Part shown: positions 41,724 to 50,842 of the stretch, in pieces
Layout: the number at the start of each line of letters is the position of its first letter
How positions within the stretch are numbered: position 1 is the stretch's first letter
NCBI GenBank assembly: GCA_000828075.3
Contig: JXCB02000001.1
Coordinates: 209,497 to 273,496 of the forward strand
DNA length: 64,000 nucleotides
Reading direction: 5' to 3'
Source: Tolypothrix campylonemoides VB511288
Lineage (GTDB): Bacteria; Cyanobacteriota; Cyanobacteriia; Cyanobacteriales; Nostocaceae
Made by a program: the position numbers and the translations under genes
The notes under the pieces: model-generated
Database searches by the model: none
The model's input: only the letters and a program-made list of their open reading frames with translations
Told to the model about the DNA's origin: nothing

Positions 41724-42965
41724 CTACACCCTCTCGCAGAGCACTTTCAACAAACGGTGAATCTCTTCAATGGTGTTATAGTGTACAAGCCCAATCCGCA
41801 GAAGCCCCCCGGTTGACTCAACTGCTAACTTCTCGGTAAGACCAAGTGCATAAAAGTTGCCGTTCCAAGTAAAAATACCCTGATCACCCAAGGTTTTGGC
41901 AATAGCGTGAGGTGGTTGCCCAGCAAGTCGGATACCAACGGTTGGTGTCCGCCAATCAAAGCGGGTTGGATCGGTGATGCCGTATAAAGTTAGACCAGGA
42001 ATTTGTAACAATCCTGTTACCAACCTTTGGCACAAATCTCTTTCGTATTGCTTAATTGCGATCATCGCTGCCAACAAAGCTTCTCGGCGGTTCTTAACAC
42101 CTGGTAACACTTGCTGACCTATTTGGGTTAAGTAGTTAATTGTCGCCACTAACCCCGCTAGCCCTTCGTAGTTCTGGGTTCCAGTTTCCCAACGAGATGG
42201 AAGTTCTTCTGGGGCTGGCTGCACTTTGTAAGGACGCAGCCGCTCAAGATGCTCACGCTTTGCATACAGTACACCAACATGGGGTCCAAAGAATTTATAA
42301 GCCGAGCAAGCAAGAAAGTCGCACTCAAGCATATGTACGTCAATTGGAGCATGAGCAACGTAATGAACCGCGTCAACAAAAACCATCGCCCCAACAGCAT
42401 GAGCTAATTTTACAACGGTTGCCACGTCGTTAATTGTGCCGACAGCGTTGGACGCATACCCCACTGCAACTAATCGCGTCCGCTCATTAATTTGCTGCTG
42501 GAGATGGTTCATGTTTAGCGTGCAGTCTTCTACATTGATATCAACTTCACGAATGACAACACCGCGTTCGGAAAGTGCATACCAAGGTGAAACGTTGGCA
42601 TAATGGTCTAGCTTAGTGACGATAATTTCATCACCGGGTTGGAGTTCGCGGGCGATCGCTCGACTCAAGGTATAGGTCAGCGTGGTCATGTTTGCACCAA
42701 AGACCACTTCATCGGAGTTGCACCCTAATAAATCCGCTATGGCTGCACGAGCTGAAGTTATGAGTGTATCTGTCCGCTGACTTGTGGCAAAAGCCCCGTG
42801 AGCATTGGCGTTTGACTTTACTAGGTATTCGGCGAGCGCATCTATCACACTACTTGGTACCTGAGTACCACCAGGTCCATCAAAGAAAATCACAGGTTGA
42901 CCATTGATTTGTTGTGAAAGTGCTGGGAACTGATTGCGTATCCACTCTAGGTCAAGGTCAACCAT
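41724..42965 (-). CDS. cysteine desulfurase-like (class V) PLP enzyme
   Basis: 413 aa. ATG 42965 has AAGGAG upstream. VIFFDGPGGTQVPSSVIDALAEYL, HGAFATSQ, EVVFGANMTTLTY, VDAVHYVAHAPIDVH and the PLP lysine in CSAYKFFGPHVG are the marks of the cysteine desulfurase-like protein subfamily (SufS/CsdA relatives). A catalytic Cys at the usual C-terminal loop is not evident, so it may be a lyase or selenocysteine/other amino-acid enzyme, not a sulfur donor for Fe-S clusters. Lies 54 bp after the 2OG-Fe dioxygenase gene on the same strand. Confidence 0.88.
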   Translation of the reverse strand: MVDLDLEWIRNQFPALSQQINGQPVIFFDGPGGTQVPSSVIDALAEYLVKSNANAHGAFATSQRTDTLITSARAAIADLLGCNSDEVVFGANMTTLTYTLSRAIARELQPGDEIIVTKLDHYANVSPWYALSERGVVIREVDINVEDCTLNMNHLQQQINERTRLVAVGYASNAVGTINDVATVVKLAHAVGAMVFVDAVHYVAHAPIDVHMLECDFLACSAYKFFGPHVGVLYAKREHLERLRPYKVQPAPEELPSRWETGTQNYEGLAGLVATINYLTQIGQQVLPGVKNRREALLAAMIAIKQYERDLCQRLVTGLLQIPGLTLYGITDPTRFDWRTPTVGIRLAGQPPHAIAKTLGDQGIFTWNGNFYALGLTEKLAVESTGGLLRIGLVHYNTIEEIHRLLKVLCERV

Positions 42966-43019
42966 AAAAAACTCCTTTATTTTTAATAGACGTAAAGGTC
43001 TGGATATTTAATTTGGTTT

Positions 43020-43697
43020 TTACTTATCTTTTGATGGAATCAATCCCGGACAAGTTAACACAAATACATCTCTCACACCGCCTTCTAAGGTTATTGCATT
43101 GATAGCAGACGTAAAATGGAAGAAATCCTTATCACTAAATACTAACATTTCCCCAGGATTGAGAATTTTATTCAAAACTGGGCTGTCATTCTTAGATTTA
43201 TACAGATGAGTTTCTCCCCCTTCAATCCTTTCTCTATTCACAGAAAATATGCCAATCAGGTCTACTCCATCTTTATGGATTCCCTCAGGGGCTGGTTCGC
43301 CTGTTTGTTCTAGAGAAGCGGTAATTCTAATTTGATGAACTGCAATTTCTTTGTAGGTTGAGCACAGTTTACAAAACTCGTAAAATTCTAAAATAATTCT
43401 CTGAAAATCTTCCAATTGTATCAGTTCATCATCTAGCTCTGGATACTCCCTGACTAGATTACCCAGTAAAGGATTATATTGTCTTGCCTGATAGAAAGGT
43501 CTATGGGGCAGTTTGACTATGCTGTCGCCAGAAATTTTAAAATGAGAAAGTCGCCTGAAACGATAGTTGCCTGCCAAATATGGATCTGCAGGAAGTTTGT
43601 TAAATAAAGGCTTCAGGTTATCTACATTTACACAAGATATGCTTATCTTAGCGTAACTGGTAATACAATTAAAGTCTTTTTTTTGTAATTCCAACAT
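43020..43697 (-). CDS. 2OG-Fe(II) dioxygenase family protein (L-isoleucine 4-hydroxylase-like)
   Basis: 225 aa from ATG 43697, which follows a perfect AAGGAGG (43706-43712); the earlier ATG lacks one. The fold is that of PF10014: FRRLSHFKI, PEGIHKDGVDLIGIFSVNR (HxD iron ligands), GGETHLYKS, PGEMLVFSDKDFFHFTS (distal His) and RDVFVLTCPG (Arg for 2-oxoglutarate). Known members hydroxylate free amino acids such as isoleucine. Probably cotranscribed with the PLP and ABM genes. A 21-22 bp inverted repeat lies at its Shine-Dalgarno and upstream and may control it. Confidence 0.87.
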   Translation of the reverse strand: MLELQKKDFNCITSYAKISISCVNVDNLKPLFNKLPADPYLAGNYRFRRLSHFKISGDSIVKLPHRPFYQARQYNPLLGNLVREYPELDDELIQLEDFQRIILEFYEFCKLCSTYKEIAVHQIRITASLEQTGEPAPEGIHKDGVDLIGIFSVNRERIEGGETHLYKSKNDSPVLNKILNPGEMLVFSDKDFFHFTSAINAITLEGGVRDVFVLTCPGLIPSKDK

Positions 43698-43710
43698 TTT
43701 ACTATCCTCC

Positions 43711-43779
43711 TTGGGTTGACCAAATATAGCCATATTGACACTTTCAAAAATTTGGGTTTGGCTATATGGTCGAACCCAA
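43711..43779. promoter_or_regulatory. large inverted repeat upstream of the dioxygenase gene
   Basis: 43711-43732 (TTGGGTTGACCAAATATAGC...) and 43759-43779 (TGGCTATATGGTCGAACCCA) are near-perfect inverted arms, 26 bp apart. The left arm reaches the Shine-Dalgarno, so RNA folding could mask it. Either an operator or an RNA switch. Confidence 0.5.
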
Positions 43780-44548
43780 TGTGAAAAATTTCAGTCAAAA
43801 TGTGAACAATTCTACTACCAAAAAAAACCTTGGCGCAAACAATCTCCTTGAGCTTTGCTCATTTTTTGCTAGTAGAAGGCACAAACTATTGATGCTCATC
43901 TAGAAAAGTTAACTTTTTCTATGCCCAATAATTTTCAGATTTTTTTAACTTAGTTATTTGTAGTTTTTGTTAGATGTTGGTGCTTTTGTTTTACACCTTT
44001 TTCCTTAATTATAAGCAAGGGAAACCTGAGCCGCCATATTGATATAAATATTGTATAAATCTAGTTTCTCTACCGCCATAAACGGCGACAAGCGCTTATG
44101 CTCCTCCTTTTGGAGGTTTTTACTATGAAAAGGAGTCAGGATTCAGAACTCCGCAGCTAAGAATACCCCACGGATGAATCTGGGGGTTTCAGACCAAATG
44201 CTCTGCATTTTTACTTCGACCTACTTAAAAGTAGGGGCTTTAAACCCGTACAGACGCCCTGCGGGCTTCGCTCTCTACTCCGCGATTCGTCCCAAAGTCA
44301 TTCTGAGTTCTGAGTTCTGAGTTCTGAGTTCTTTTTTGGTAAATCTCTTTCTAGCTTTCCTGCCTGATTATACTCTCGCAAAAATCATCAAATAGTGTGA
44401 ATTTAGATAAAGATGTTGAATCAAAAATTATTTTTCATGTTAATAAATTAATGAGGTTAAGGTTTGAAAATCCTAAAAAACCAAGATAGCAGTCATCTAA
44501 AATTGCAGCAAAACGGCTTTCCAATAAACCTTAGCTCAAGCGGTTTAT
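43780..44548. other. gene-free stretch with terminator-like hairpin, possible IS200/IS605 end and heptamer repeat
   Basis: 44103-44121 is CCTCC-TTTT-GGAGG followed by TTTTT, a textbook intrinsic terminator on the plus strand although no plus gene precedes it. 44165-44190 (ACCCCACGGAT ... ATCTGGGGGT) and 44219-44235 (CCTACTTAAAAGTAGG) are hairpins like those at right ends of IS200/IS605-family elements; no transposase or TnpB is present. 44301-44332 is four TTCTGAG units. Confidence 0.5.
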
Positions 44549-45307
44549 TCAACTGGTCATCCTGTGTAGTTCTTGTGAAAGAGACTGCAGCAGAAGTGAT
44601 TGGGCTGAGTGCAGGAAGAAATGATCGCCTGTGAACATCTGTAGAGAAAATGCAGCATTTGTTTGGTTCTGCCAAGCTTGGAGTTCATCGTAACTCGCTT
44701 CTTGATCTTCTAAGCCACCATAAGCAGTGATAGGACAGTTCAGGGGTGGCTCGGTAGTATAAACGTAGGTTTCGAGAACTGCAAAGTCTGCTCGTAAAAT
44801 TGGGACAAGAAGTTGCATGAGTTCGGCGTTTTGCAACACCGCTTCTGGAGTACCATTGAGACGGCGCAGTTCCTCTTTGAACTCAGGTTCTGGAAGGGCG
44901 TGGACGGGTGGCTTTGGGTCAGGGATTTGAGGGGCACGCCGACCAGACACAAAGAGGTGATCTGGGATAATACTATACTCTTTACGCAGTAAACGGATAA
45001 GCTCAAAGCTAACGAGCGCACCCATACTGTGACCGAAAAAGGCAAACGGTTTGTCTAAATGTGGTAGGAGAACAGGAGCAATGGCTTGGACTAGAGGTTG
45101 TAGCTGGGTAAATGCAGGCAACTTCATTTGTGTTCCGCGTCCTGGCAATTCGATGGGACACACTTCAACAATCGTGGGTAGACTGCGAAACCATGTACGA
45201 AAAATCACAGAACTACCGCCTGCGTAGGGGAAACAGAATAAACGCAGGGAAGCTTGAGGATTCGGTTGAGGACACGTCACCCAAGAATGAATTCGCGCAC
45301 TTGTCAT
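44549..45307 (-). CDS. type II thioesterase (GrsT/SrfAD-like alpha/beta hydrolase)
   Basis: 252 aa. RLFCFPYAGGSSVIFRTW, IELPGRGTQM, the nucleophile in FFGHSMGALVSFEL (Ser near 95), RRAPQ, and the His of GDHFFLH near 230 are diagnostic for stand-alone thioesterases that free blocked carrier proteins in NRPS/PKS systems. No NRPS or PKS gene is in the window, so it must act with one elsewhere or beyond. Length and motifs are complete. It lies 210 bp downstream of the Wzc-like gene on the same strand. Confidence 0.92.
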   Translation of the reverse strand: MTSARIHSWVTCPQPNPQASLRLFCFPYAGGSSVIFRTWFRSLPTIVEVCPIELPGRGTQMKLPAFTQLQPLVQAIAPVLLPHLDKPFAFFGHSMGALVSFELIRLLRKEYSIIPDHLFVSGRRAPQIPDPKPPVHALPEPEFKEELRRLNGTPEAVLQNAELMQLLVPILRADFAVLETYVYTTEPPLNCPITAYGGLEDQEASYDELQAWQNQTNAAFSLQMFTGDHFFLHSAQSLLLQSLSQELHRMTS

Positions 45308-45482
45308 AACTATGAGTCTAATATTGACGCTCCCAATAGAGTACTACGTGTTGCAACCAGCTTTCTCCATCTTTTTCCCAAGACTTACCGGTTTCATAAC
45401 GAGCAAAGCGGCGGCGTTACCCACCGAACCCAACAATGAGGCAAAAATCCCCACGCTTGTTTTGCTGTCTGTCAATAGAATT

Positions 45483-45506
45483 GTAGTTGCGCTCAAGCGC
45501 AACTAC
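45483..45506 (-). terminator. stem-loop after the autokinase gene
   Basis: GTAGTTGCGC-TCAA-GCGCAACTAC, a perfect 10-bp stem just 3' of the minus-strand autokinase stop at 45518. No T run, but position fits. Confidence 0.55.
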
Positions 45507-45517
45507 GAACTTATTGC

Positions 45518-47734
45518 TTATGAGTTTCTCCCACTGTTTTTAAAAGAAGATGAGTTTGATGTGGAATGGCTGACGTTAATGCTATCGTCTCCACTTCTTT
45601 CGCCACTCGTGCTGTACTTGTAATACTGCTGGTAATAGCTATATGAGGCTGGCGTGGCATCTTTGGATTTATTAGCGATCACCCCTAAAATCGGTGTGCC
45701 AGATACTTGGAGTTCTTCTAATGCTTGCTGGAAGATAGTACGTTTGAGATTGCCCAATCCAGCGACTAGTATAAGTCCATTGGTATTAGCAGCCAGCAGG
45801 TTAGCATCAGCAAATCCTACGAGAGGTGGAGTGTCATAAATCACTAAATCAAAAGCGCCTTGCAATTCGCTCATCAGATCCTGCATTTTCTGAGAGGCAA
45901 GCAACCTGATTGAGTCAGGAGGAATTGGACCAGCACTAAGGACAAATAGGTTGTCTTCTAGGGGCGATCGCTCAATCACGTTGTTCCAGTCTAGGTCTTG
46001 TGAAATGACATCGGTCAATCCTTGAATATTCATCAGACCTACGCGATTGTGGACTGTGGGAGAGCGGAGATTGGCATCTACCAGTAGAACTCGTTGCCCC
46101 ATTGCTGCAGCTGCAAGCGCTAGGTGTATTGCCACAGTGGTCTTACCATCTTCTTCTGCCGCTGAACTAATAACCAGTGAACGAATCGGTGTATCCGATC
46201 CAAGAAGAAGAATATTAGTGTAAAGAGAGCGAAACACTTCAAAAAACGAGGCTCGAGCTGCTTGTTGTAATCCACCAGCTGCTTCTTGCCAAGCTAATGT
46301 TCCAAGTTCTTTTCTTAAAGGAACGACTCCTAATAGTGGTAATCCTGTCGCTTCCTTAAGGTCTTTAGAAGAATATAGGACATTACTAAGTTTATCCGCA
46401 ACTAAAGCTGCACCTGTACCCAACAGCAAACCTAACATTCCCCCCAAAGCTAAGTTACGTTTGGCACTGTCTGCGACAGCCTTTGGTTCTTTCACTTCCT
46501 CAAGTTGAGGGTCGAGTAACTTCCAAGATGGTAGGCTTTGAGCTTGCTCAATCTGCAATGCTTGTTTTTTAGTTGAAAATTGAGTCAGACCATCAGTGGC
46601 AATCTTTAATTCCCGCTGAATGTCATCGTATTCACGGATAGTGACTGCTAACTCTCTAAGATACTTATTGAAAGAATCAATTTTTTCCCCCAAAGATTTA
46701 TCACGTGCTTCCAGTGTCCGGATACGACTTTCATAATCTCTTTTGACGCGGTTCTCTTCCCCGGTCAACATTGGCAGTAAGTTTGCTTTCTGCTCCTGCA
46801 AAAACTGCAGACTGGGGTTGTCATTTGTTAATTTTGCTGCACCTTTTTTAACCTCAATGTCCACTGTTTGGATTTGATCGAGTATCTTTTGATAGCGAGG
46901 ATTTTCGCTCAGGACTGAATTCCCAGCCCTTTCACCTGGCTGTTGCGCTAACTCCCGTTTCAAGTCCTCATAGGTTGCTCGCATTTGCTCTAGCTGCACA
47001 CGATTTTCTGCTCGCTGTTGCGTTAAAGTAGCAACCTGATTAGATATTTCTTGAGCTTTTTGTGCTGGTTCTACCAAATTATTCTTTTGTCGAATGATTC
47101 GCAGTCTTTGTTGCCAGGCTTTAACGCGCTCGTCTAAAGGGTGTTTTTGTTCATCAACAAACTTTATTGCCTGCTTAACTTCGTCTTGACGCTCTTCCAG
47201 ACTATATTGCACATAGGCATCTTTCACTAATGTTAAAACATCCCTTACTAGCTCTTGATCTGAACTTGTAAATTGGACTTGTAAAATATTTTGCTGTTGG
47301 GCTTGTATTTGTAAAATACCAGCGATCACATCGTAGTCCAGCTTGGGATATTTTGTGTGATATTTCTCCTGAAGCTTTTTGATCACCGGGTCTAGTATCG
47401 CACGACTCTCTAAAACTTTGATTGTTGTCTGTACGGCTTGTTCAGGAGGTGCTATCGCTTCTTGTGAACTTAGGGTTTGAGGGACATTGGATACTGCCCG
47501 ACTTTCACCAGTCACAGGCTTAGTGAGAATCTCAAACTTGCCTTGATACACTGGAGGATCTGTTTCTGCCTTCAACACCGCCGCTGTAGCCACCACGCCT
47601 GTTACACCAGCAATCAACAAGGCGCGACGGCGGAGAGTTGCTCCAACTTGACCCAGATTCAATCCACCTTCCTCATTCGACTGGGCTGTGTAGGCTTGTG
47701 ACAACGGGTGAGGATATCTGTCTGACTTCAGCAT
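45518..47734 (-). CDS. Wzc-like polysaccharide co-polymerase and tyrosine autokinase
   Basis: 738 aa. The N-terminal Wzz domain has a first membrane segment (RALLIAGVTGVVATAAVL), then about 300 residues of periplasmic coiled coil and the second segment near 440 (LALGGMLGLLLGTGAALVA). The BY-kinase domain has Walker A SSAAEEDGKTT near 520 (Ser for the usual Thr), Walker A' VLLVDANLRSP and Walker B LVIYDTPPLVG. A Tyr-rich tail (SYSYYQQYYKYS) is the autophosphorylation cluster. It controls chain length and export of exopolysaccharide. No Wza/Wzx is adjacent, but O-antigen ligase and GT genes follow at 59-64 kb. Confidence 0.95.
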   Translation of the reverse strand: MLKSDRYPHPLSQAYTAQSNEEGGLNLGQVGATLRRRALLIAGVTGVVATAAVLKAETDPPVYQGKFEILTKPVTGESRAVSNVPQTLSSQEAIAPPEQAVQTTIKVLESRAILDPVIKKLQEKYHTKYPKLDYDVIAGILQIQAQQQNILQVQFTSSDQELVRDVLTLVKDAYVQYSLEERQDEVKQAIKFVDEQKHPLDERVKAWQQRLRIIRQKNNLVEPAQKAQEISNQVATLTQQRAENRVQLEQMRATYEDLKRELAQQPGERAGNSVLSENPRYQKILDQIQTVDIEVKKGAAKLTNDNPSLQFLQEQKANLLPMLTGEENRVKRDYESRIRTLEARDKSLGEKIDSFNKYLRELAVTIREYDDIQRELKIATDGLTQFSTKKQALQIEQAQSLPSWKLLDPQLEEVKEPKAVADSAKRNLALGGMLGLLLGTGAALVADKLSNVLYSSKDLKEATGLPLLGVVPLRKELGTLAWQEAAGGLQQAARASFFEVFRSLYTNILLLGSDTPIRSLVISSAAEEDGKTTVAIHLALAAAAMGQRVLLVDANLRSPTVHNRVGLMNIQGLTDVISQDLDWNNVIERSPLEDNLFVLSAGPIPPDSIRLLASQKMQDLMSELQGAFDLVIYDTPPLVGFADANLLAANTNGLILVAGLGNLKRTIFQQALEELQVSGTPILGVIANKSKDATPASYSYYQQYYKYSTSGERSGDDSINVSHSTSNSSSFKNSGRNS

Positions 47735-47924
47735 AGGCTTAGTAACTTGTCTAACTTATGGTTTTACGTGGTTGCACGCTTCGATTCAATCCTGGCATAC
47801 ATAATTAAGTGTGTTCGATTGCCAAGTTATTCAACACACGCACAAAGGTTAATGGACATGTTAGCGAATCACATAGTTTTGACACCTAAAAGGGCAAATT
47901 GAGCTTTGTCATAAACCAAGTGAT

Positions 47925-48197
47925 AGATACGTTACCCTTACTTTTCACTTCTGAATAAGAAAACCTCGCTTTCATTCCTCTCTCCACCTCTTTTTAACCC
48001 TCCCCTAAGAGGTTTGGGAAGAGGAGCAGCTTTTATTACTGAGAGAGGAACCTTGGCTTTTCCCTCTTCCAAGAAAAAAAGTTTTTCCGCTTCCCTCTCC
48101 TTTTAGGAGAGGGTTAGGGAGAGGTGGAAAGGAGGGTAGGGGGTTAGGTTTTTCGTGAATTTTTCCACATGACGTGGAAAGTCAGATACGTTACCCT
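47925..48197. repeat. palindromic element bounded by a 14-bp direct repeat
   Basis: AGATACGTTACCCT occurs at 47925-47938 and 48184-48197. Between lie CTCTCTCCACCTC and GAGGGTTAGGGAGAGGTGG, arms of a dispersed palindrome like that at 28585. The rest of the gene-free 47735-49097 stretch contains REP-like G+C-rich DNA around 48570-48660 and 48820-48890 (GCGATCGC, CTCCTGCGGAGG) and no supported gene. Confidence 0.7.
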
Positions 48198-49097
48198 GTC
48201 TGAAGTCTAAAAAAATACTGATAATGGAGCGATGCATTTATAGATACAGTACCATTAGATTGCAAATTTTTGTAAGTTATTTATATTTCAATGACATCAT
48301 ATAAAGATTTTATATAGAGTGACCATGCTGTTGGTATAAGTTAATCTGTTCATAATAAATTTAAGAAACTCAATGTTGAAATACTTACATCTTGCACAAA
48401 TCTCTGTTTAGATATGTGTAGAATAGTACTTGTTTGACATTTATCTTGTTTAGTACATTCTTCTTATGTACTCAAGACTTTTCCGGATAAAACCCAGTGG
48501 TATCGATTTGACTTTCTTATCATAGATATACACCAGAGCTTCCAGTGCTAATGAATACATTAGCCTCGCCTTTAAAGGCGATCGCGCCTTGCGCAGCTCC
48601 AAAGGAGCATCGCGTGCCTCCTGCGGAGGTCGCACGGTACGGCGCAGCGTGTCTGAAGGACTCAGCATTCAGCAGGCGCGGAGCGTCATCGCCTTTATGC
48701 GGGTAGTTGCTGCTATTAAGTAATACGCGCGTTGCATTGGCGATGTATCACCTTCACCGCTTTCGGTGTCCCAACTTGGGAGAAAAGTACTATCTTTGAG
48801 TGCAACGCCCGTATAAGGTATGCTACTGCCCAACCGCTTGAAGCTCAACTCCCCCGTTCGTTTGTGAAACGGAGGAGCGGTTGCCACAAGGGCGATTTTT
48901 TGGGAGTATACGAGCGATCGCCTGTAAAAGTTTCTATGGGGGTTTGTCAACATTGACTTGACAGTTTCTTCGTAAGCGTTTTAGCGAGGACAGCGTTCGC
49001 TACGGATGACACTTACACATCAATTTCATCTTGATTGCTGAGTAAGGAAGCATGGAAAAACTAAAAACGCAGGCTTCACAGCCTACCGTTTATGAAA

Positions 49098-49169
49098 CTG
49101 GGGCGCTAGGATTCGAACCTAGGGATGGCGGGACCAAAACCCGCTGCCTTACCACTTGGCTACGCCCCA
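49098..49169 (-). tRNA. trnQ: tRNA-Gln (anticodon TTG)
   Basis: Minus-strand cloverleaf of 72 nt: acceptor TGGGGCG/CGCCCCA with discriminator G, D arm GCC...GGC with AGTGGTAA, anticodon stem GCGGG/CCCGC with loop TTTTGGT (anticodon TTG at 49135-49137) and T arm CTAGG-TTCGAAT-CCTAG. CCA is not encoded. This decodes CAA/CAG. Confidence 0.97.
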
Positions 49170-49265
49170 ACGATTTCATCCTTACATAATATAGCAGCGA
49201 CTCCTGGGGTAGTGTCAAGTACTTTGACAGATGTTTTCCAGCAAGTATCACAAATGCAACGTAAA

Positions 49266-49309
49266 GGGGACTGGGGACTGGGGACTGGGGATTGGGGATT
49301 AGGGATTGG
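49266..49309. repeat. STRR1 repeat, mixed GGGGACT/GGGGATT units
   Basis: Six heptamers that switch from GGGGACT to GGGGATT, i.e. CCCCAGT to CCCCAAT. Lies in the gene-free 49170-49676 stretch. Confidence 0.9.
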
Positions 49310-49676
49310 ATTATCAAACGAAAAATTATGTTCGGGGAAATATTGACCATTACCAAGTCGGGAGCAGGGTTTAGGAATAACAAGAGGGAGTATGGATTTT
49401 GGCGGTATGCAATAGATTTTGGTTGCGCTCGGCATGCTTACACCCTAGACGAGGTTAAATACTGCTGCAATTTTCATGTGTTTGCCTTGATATTTTGCGT
49501 AGTTTAACTGTTTGTTCATTGCAAACACTAGATTAAGATATCTAGGGTACTATTTAGCTTTGGCTCAGAATTTTAGCTTTGACCCAGAATTATTGTGATG
49601 AATCTCATAATTTGATATTTCCCGCTTTAAGAGAAAAAACTTGTTAGTATCAACACTATTTTTTTGCGAATCGCTC

Positions 49677-49997
49677 ATGTCATATATCAGGTCAGGCGTC
49701 AACCTTAATATCATTTTCTTATCGTTATATAAGTTTATACTAAAGAAAACCAAATACTCACAAACTAAGACCTACGACTATACTCAATACATTGGTGGAC
49801 GTGACTATATTTTTGAACTGGCTGATAACCAAACGAAAGGTTACATGACAGGACAGGGGAGAGGTATCAAACGCGGCGATTACATCATCTTATGTAACGG
49901 CTCTAAATCACGTCGCTATCAAGTTCAGGAAATTGATTATTACTCTGAACCACCAGATATGTGGATAGCTTTACTTGATGATGTAAGTTCGCAATAA
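49677..49997 (+). CDS. small hypothetical cyanobacterial protein
   Basis: 106 aa if started at ATG 49677 (MSYIRSGV); ATG 49641 is possible but lacks support. The C-terminal 70 residues look ordered: YDYTQYIGGRDYIFELADNQTKGYMTGQGRGIKRGDYIILC then RRYQVQEIDYYSEPPDMWIALL, a small beta-rich domain with the flavour of a nucleic-acid or PUA-like fold. The N-terminal part is hydrophobic/basic and may not be translated. No recognised family; neighbours are tRNA-Gln and the lasso cluster. Confidence 0.55.
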   Translation: MSYIRSGVNLNIIFLSLYKFILKKTKYSQTKTYDYTQYIGGRDYIFELADNQTKGYMTGQGRGIKRGDYIILCNGSKSRRYQVQEIDYYSEPPDMWIALLDDVSSQ

Positions 49998-50512
49998 GCA
50001 CTGACTGATCATAACTTTACGTTCATACACCCAGGTATAACATTTTATAACAGTTGGCATTCATAGTGTATGTAGAAGTTTTCTCGTAACTGCTTTACCT
50101 GCTTAAAGAATCTTTCCGCTTGCGGCAATTTAAGATTTTTCTAAAAGAATAAGCAGACTTCGTATAATCAAGGTTTTCTATTAAAATTAAGGTAAAGTTA
50201 ATTTCAATGTGTTGTTTTGATAAACTTACAGGCAAATTAAATAAAAATATGTATCCTATACTAAGATAGATAGGAAAAGAAGCATCTCCAAAGTTTATAT
50301 ACAGGGTTAGTTATTTAAACAGAAATCTACCACTGCGTAATAGTAAACGCAGCTATACATTCAGAATTGCAAATACTTTAATATCAGGGCAGCTTTATAA
50401 GTGCGTGCATCTGTTGTATCACTTGTATCGGTACAGTCCTTCAAACATTGGTAGTGTTCCTTGCTTAGACAAGGTGCTATTTGGCTTGCCATAGCACAAT
50501 TGCACATCGATA
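49998..50512. other. A+T-rich gene-free region upstream of the lasso operon
   Basis: About 515 bp without coding frame. It must hold the promoter of the lasso operon. No palindrome or repeat stands out apart from CCTTGCTTAGACAAGG near 50458-50473, a small hairpin. Confidence 0.45.
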
Positions 50513-50842
50513 ATGACTCCAGGTATGATGACTTCAAAACAACTAAAGTACGAAATTTCAGAATCGTCGATAGTAGTAGCTGCTCGTGAGCAAATATCTT
50601 CCGATCTTGGCGGCGAAGCGGTCATCCTGAATCTCAAATCAGGTGTATACCACGGTTTGAATGAAGCGGGAGCGCTAATTTGGAATTTGATTCAGCAACC
50701 CAAATTTGTAAAAGATATTAAGCAGGTGCTTTTACAAGAGTATGAAGTTGAACCAGATATTTGCATAAATGATCTGTTGGCACTGCTAGACAATTTGAAA
50801 GATGCAGAGCTAATAGAGGTTAACAATGAGACGGTTGCGTAG
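50513..50842 (+). CDS. lasso peptide B1 protein: PqqD-like leader-binding (RRE) protein
   Basis: 109 aa as annotated; ATG codons at 50525 and 50528 are possible true starts since none has a strong ribosome site. The PqqD/RRE fold is clear: GGEAVILNLKSGVYHGLNEAGALIWNLI and the winged-helix part DICINDLLALLDNLKDAELIEV. B1 binds the precursor leader (Tyr, Pro and Leu of YxxPxL) and brings it to the B2 protease. The end overlaps the B2 start by 17 bp, showing translational coupling. First gene of the plus-strand lasso operon. Confidence 0.93.
   Translation: MTPGMMTSKQLKYEISESSIVVAAREQISSDLGGEAVILNLKSGVYHGLNEAGALIWNLIQQPKFVKDIKQVLLQEYEVEPDICINDLLALLDNLKDAELIEVNNETVA

Noticed and set aside
45312-45623. 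Plus-strand 103-codon frame between thioesterase and autokinase
   Set aside because: Overlaps the autokinase 3' end and a hairpin; no homology visible.
48450-48953. Two minus-strand frames (72 and 94 codons)
   Set aside because: They overlap REP-like G+C-rich repeats (CTCCTGCGGAGG, GCGATCGC) and lack family features.
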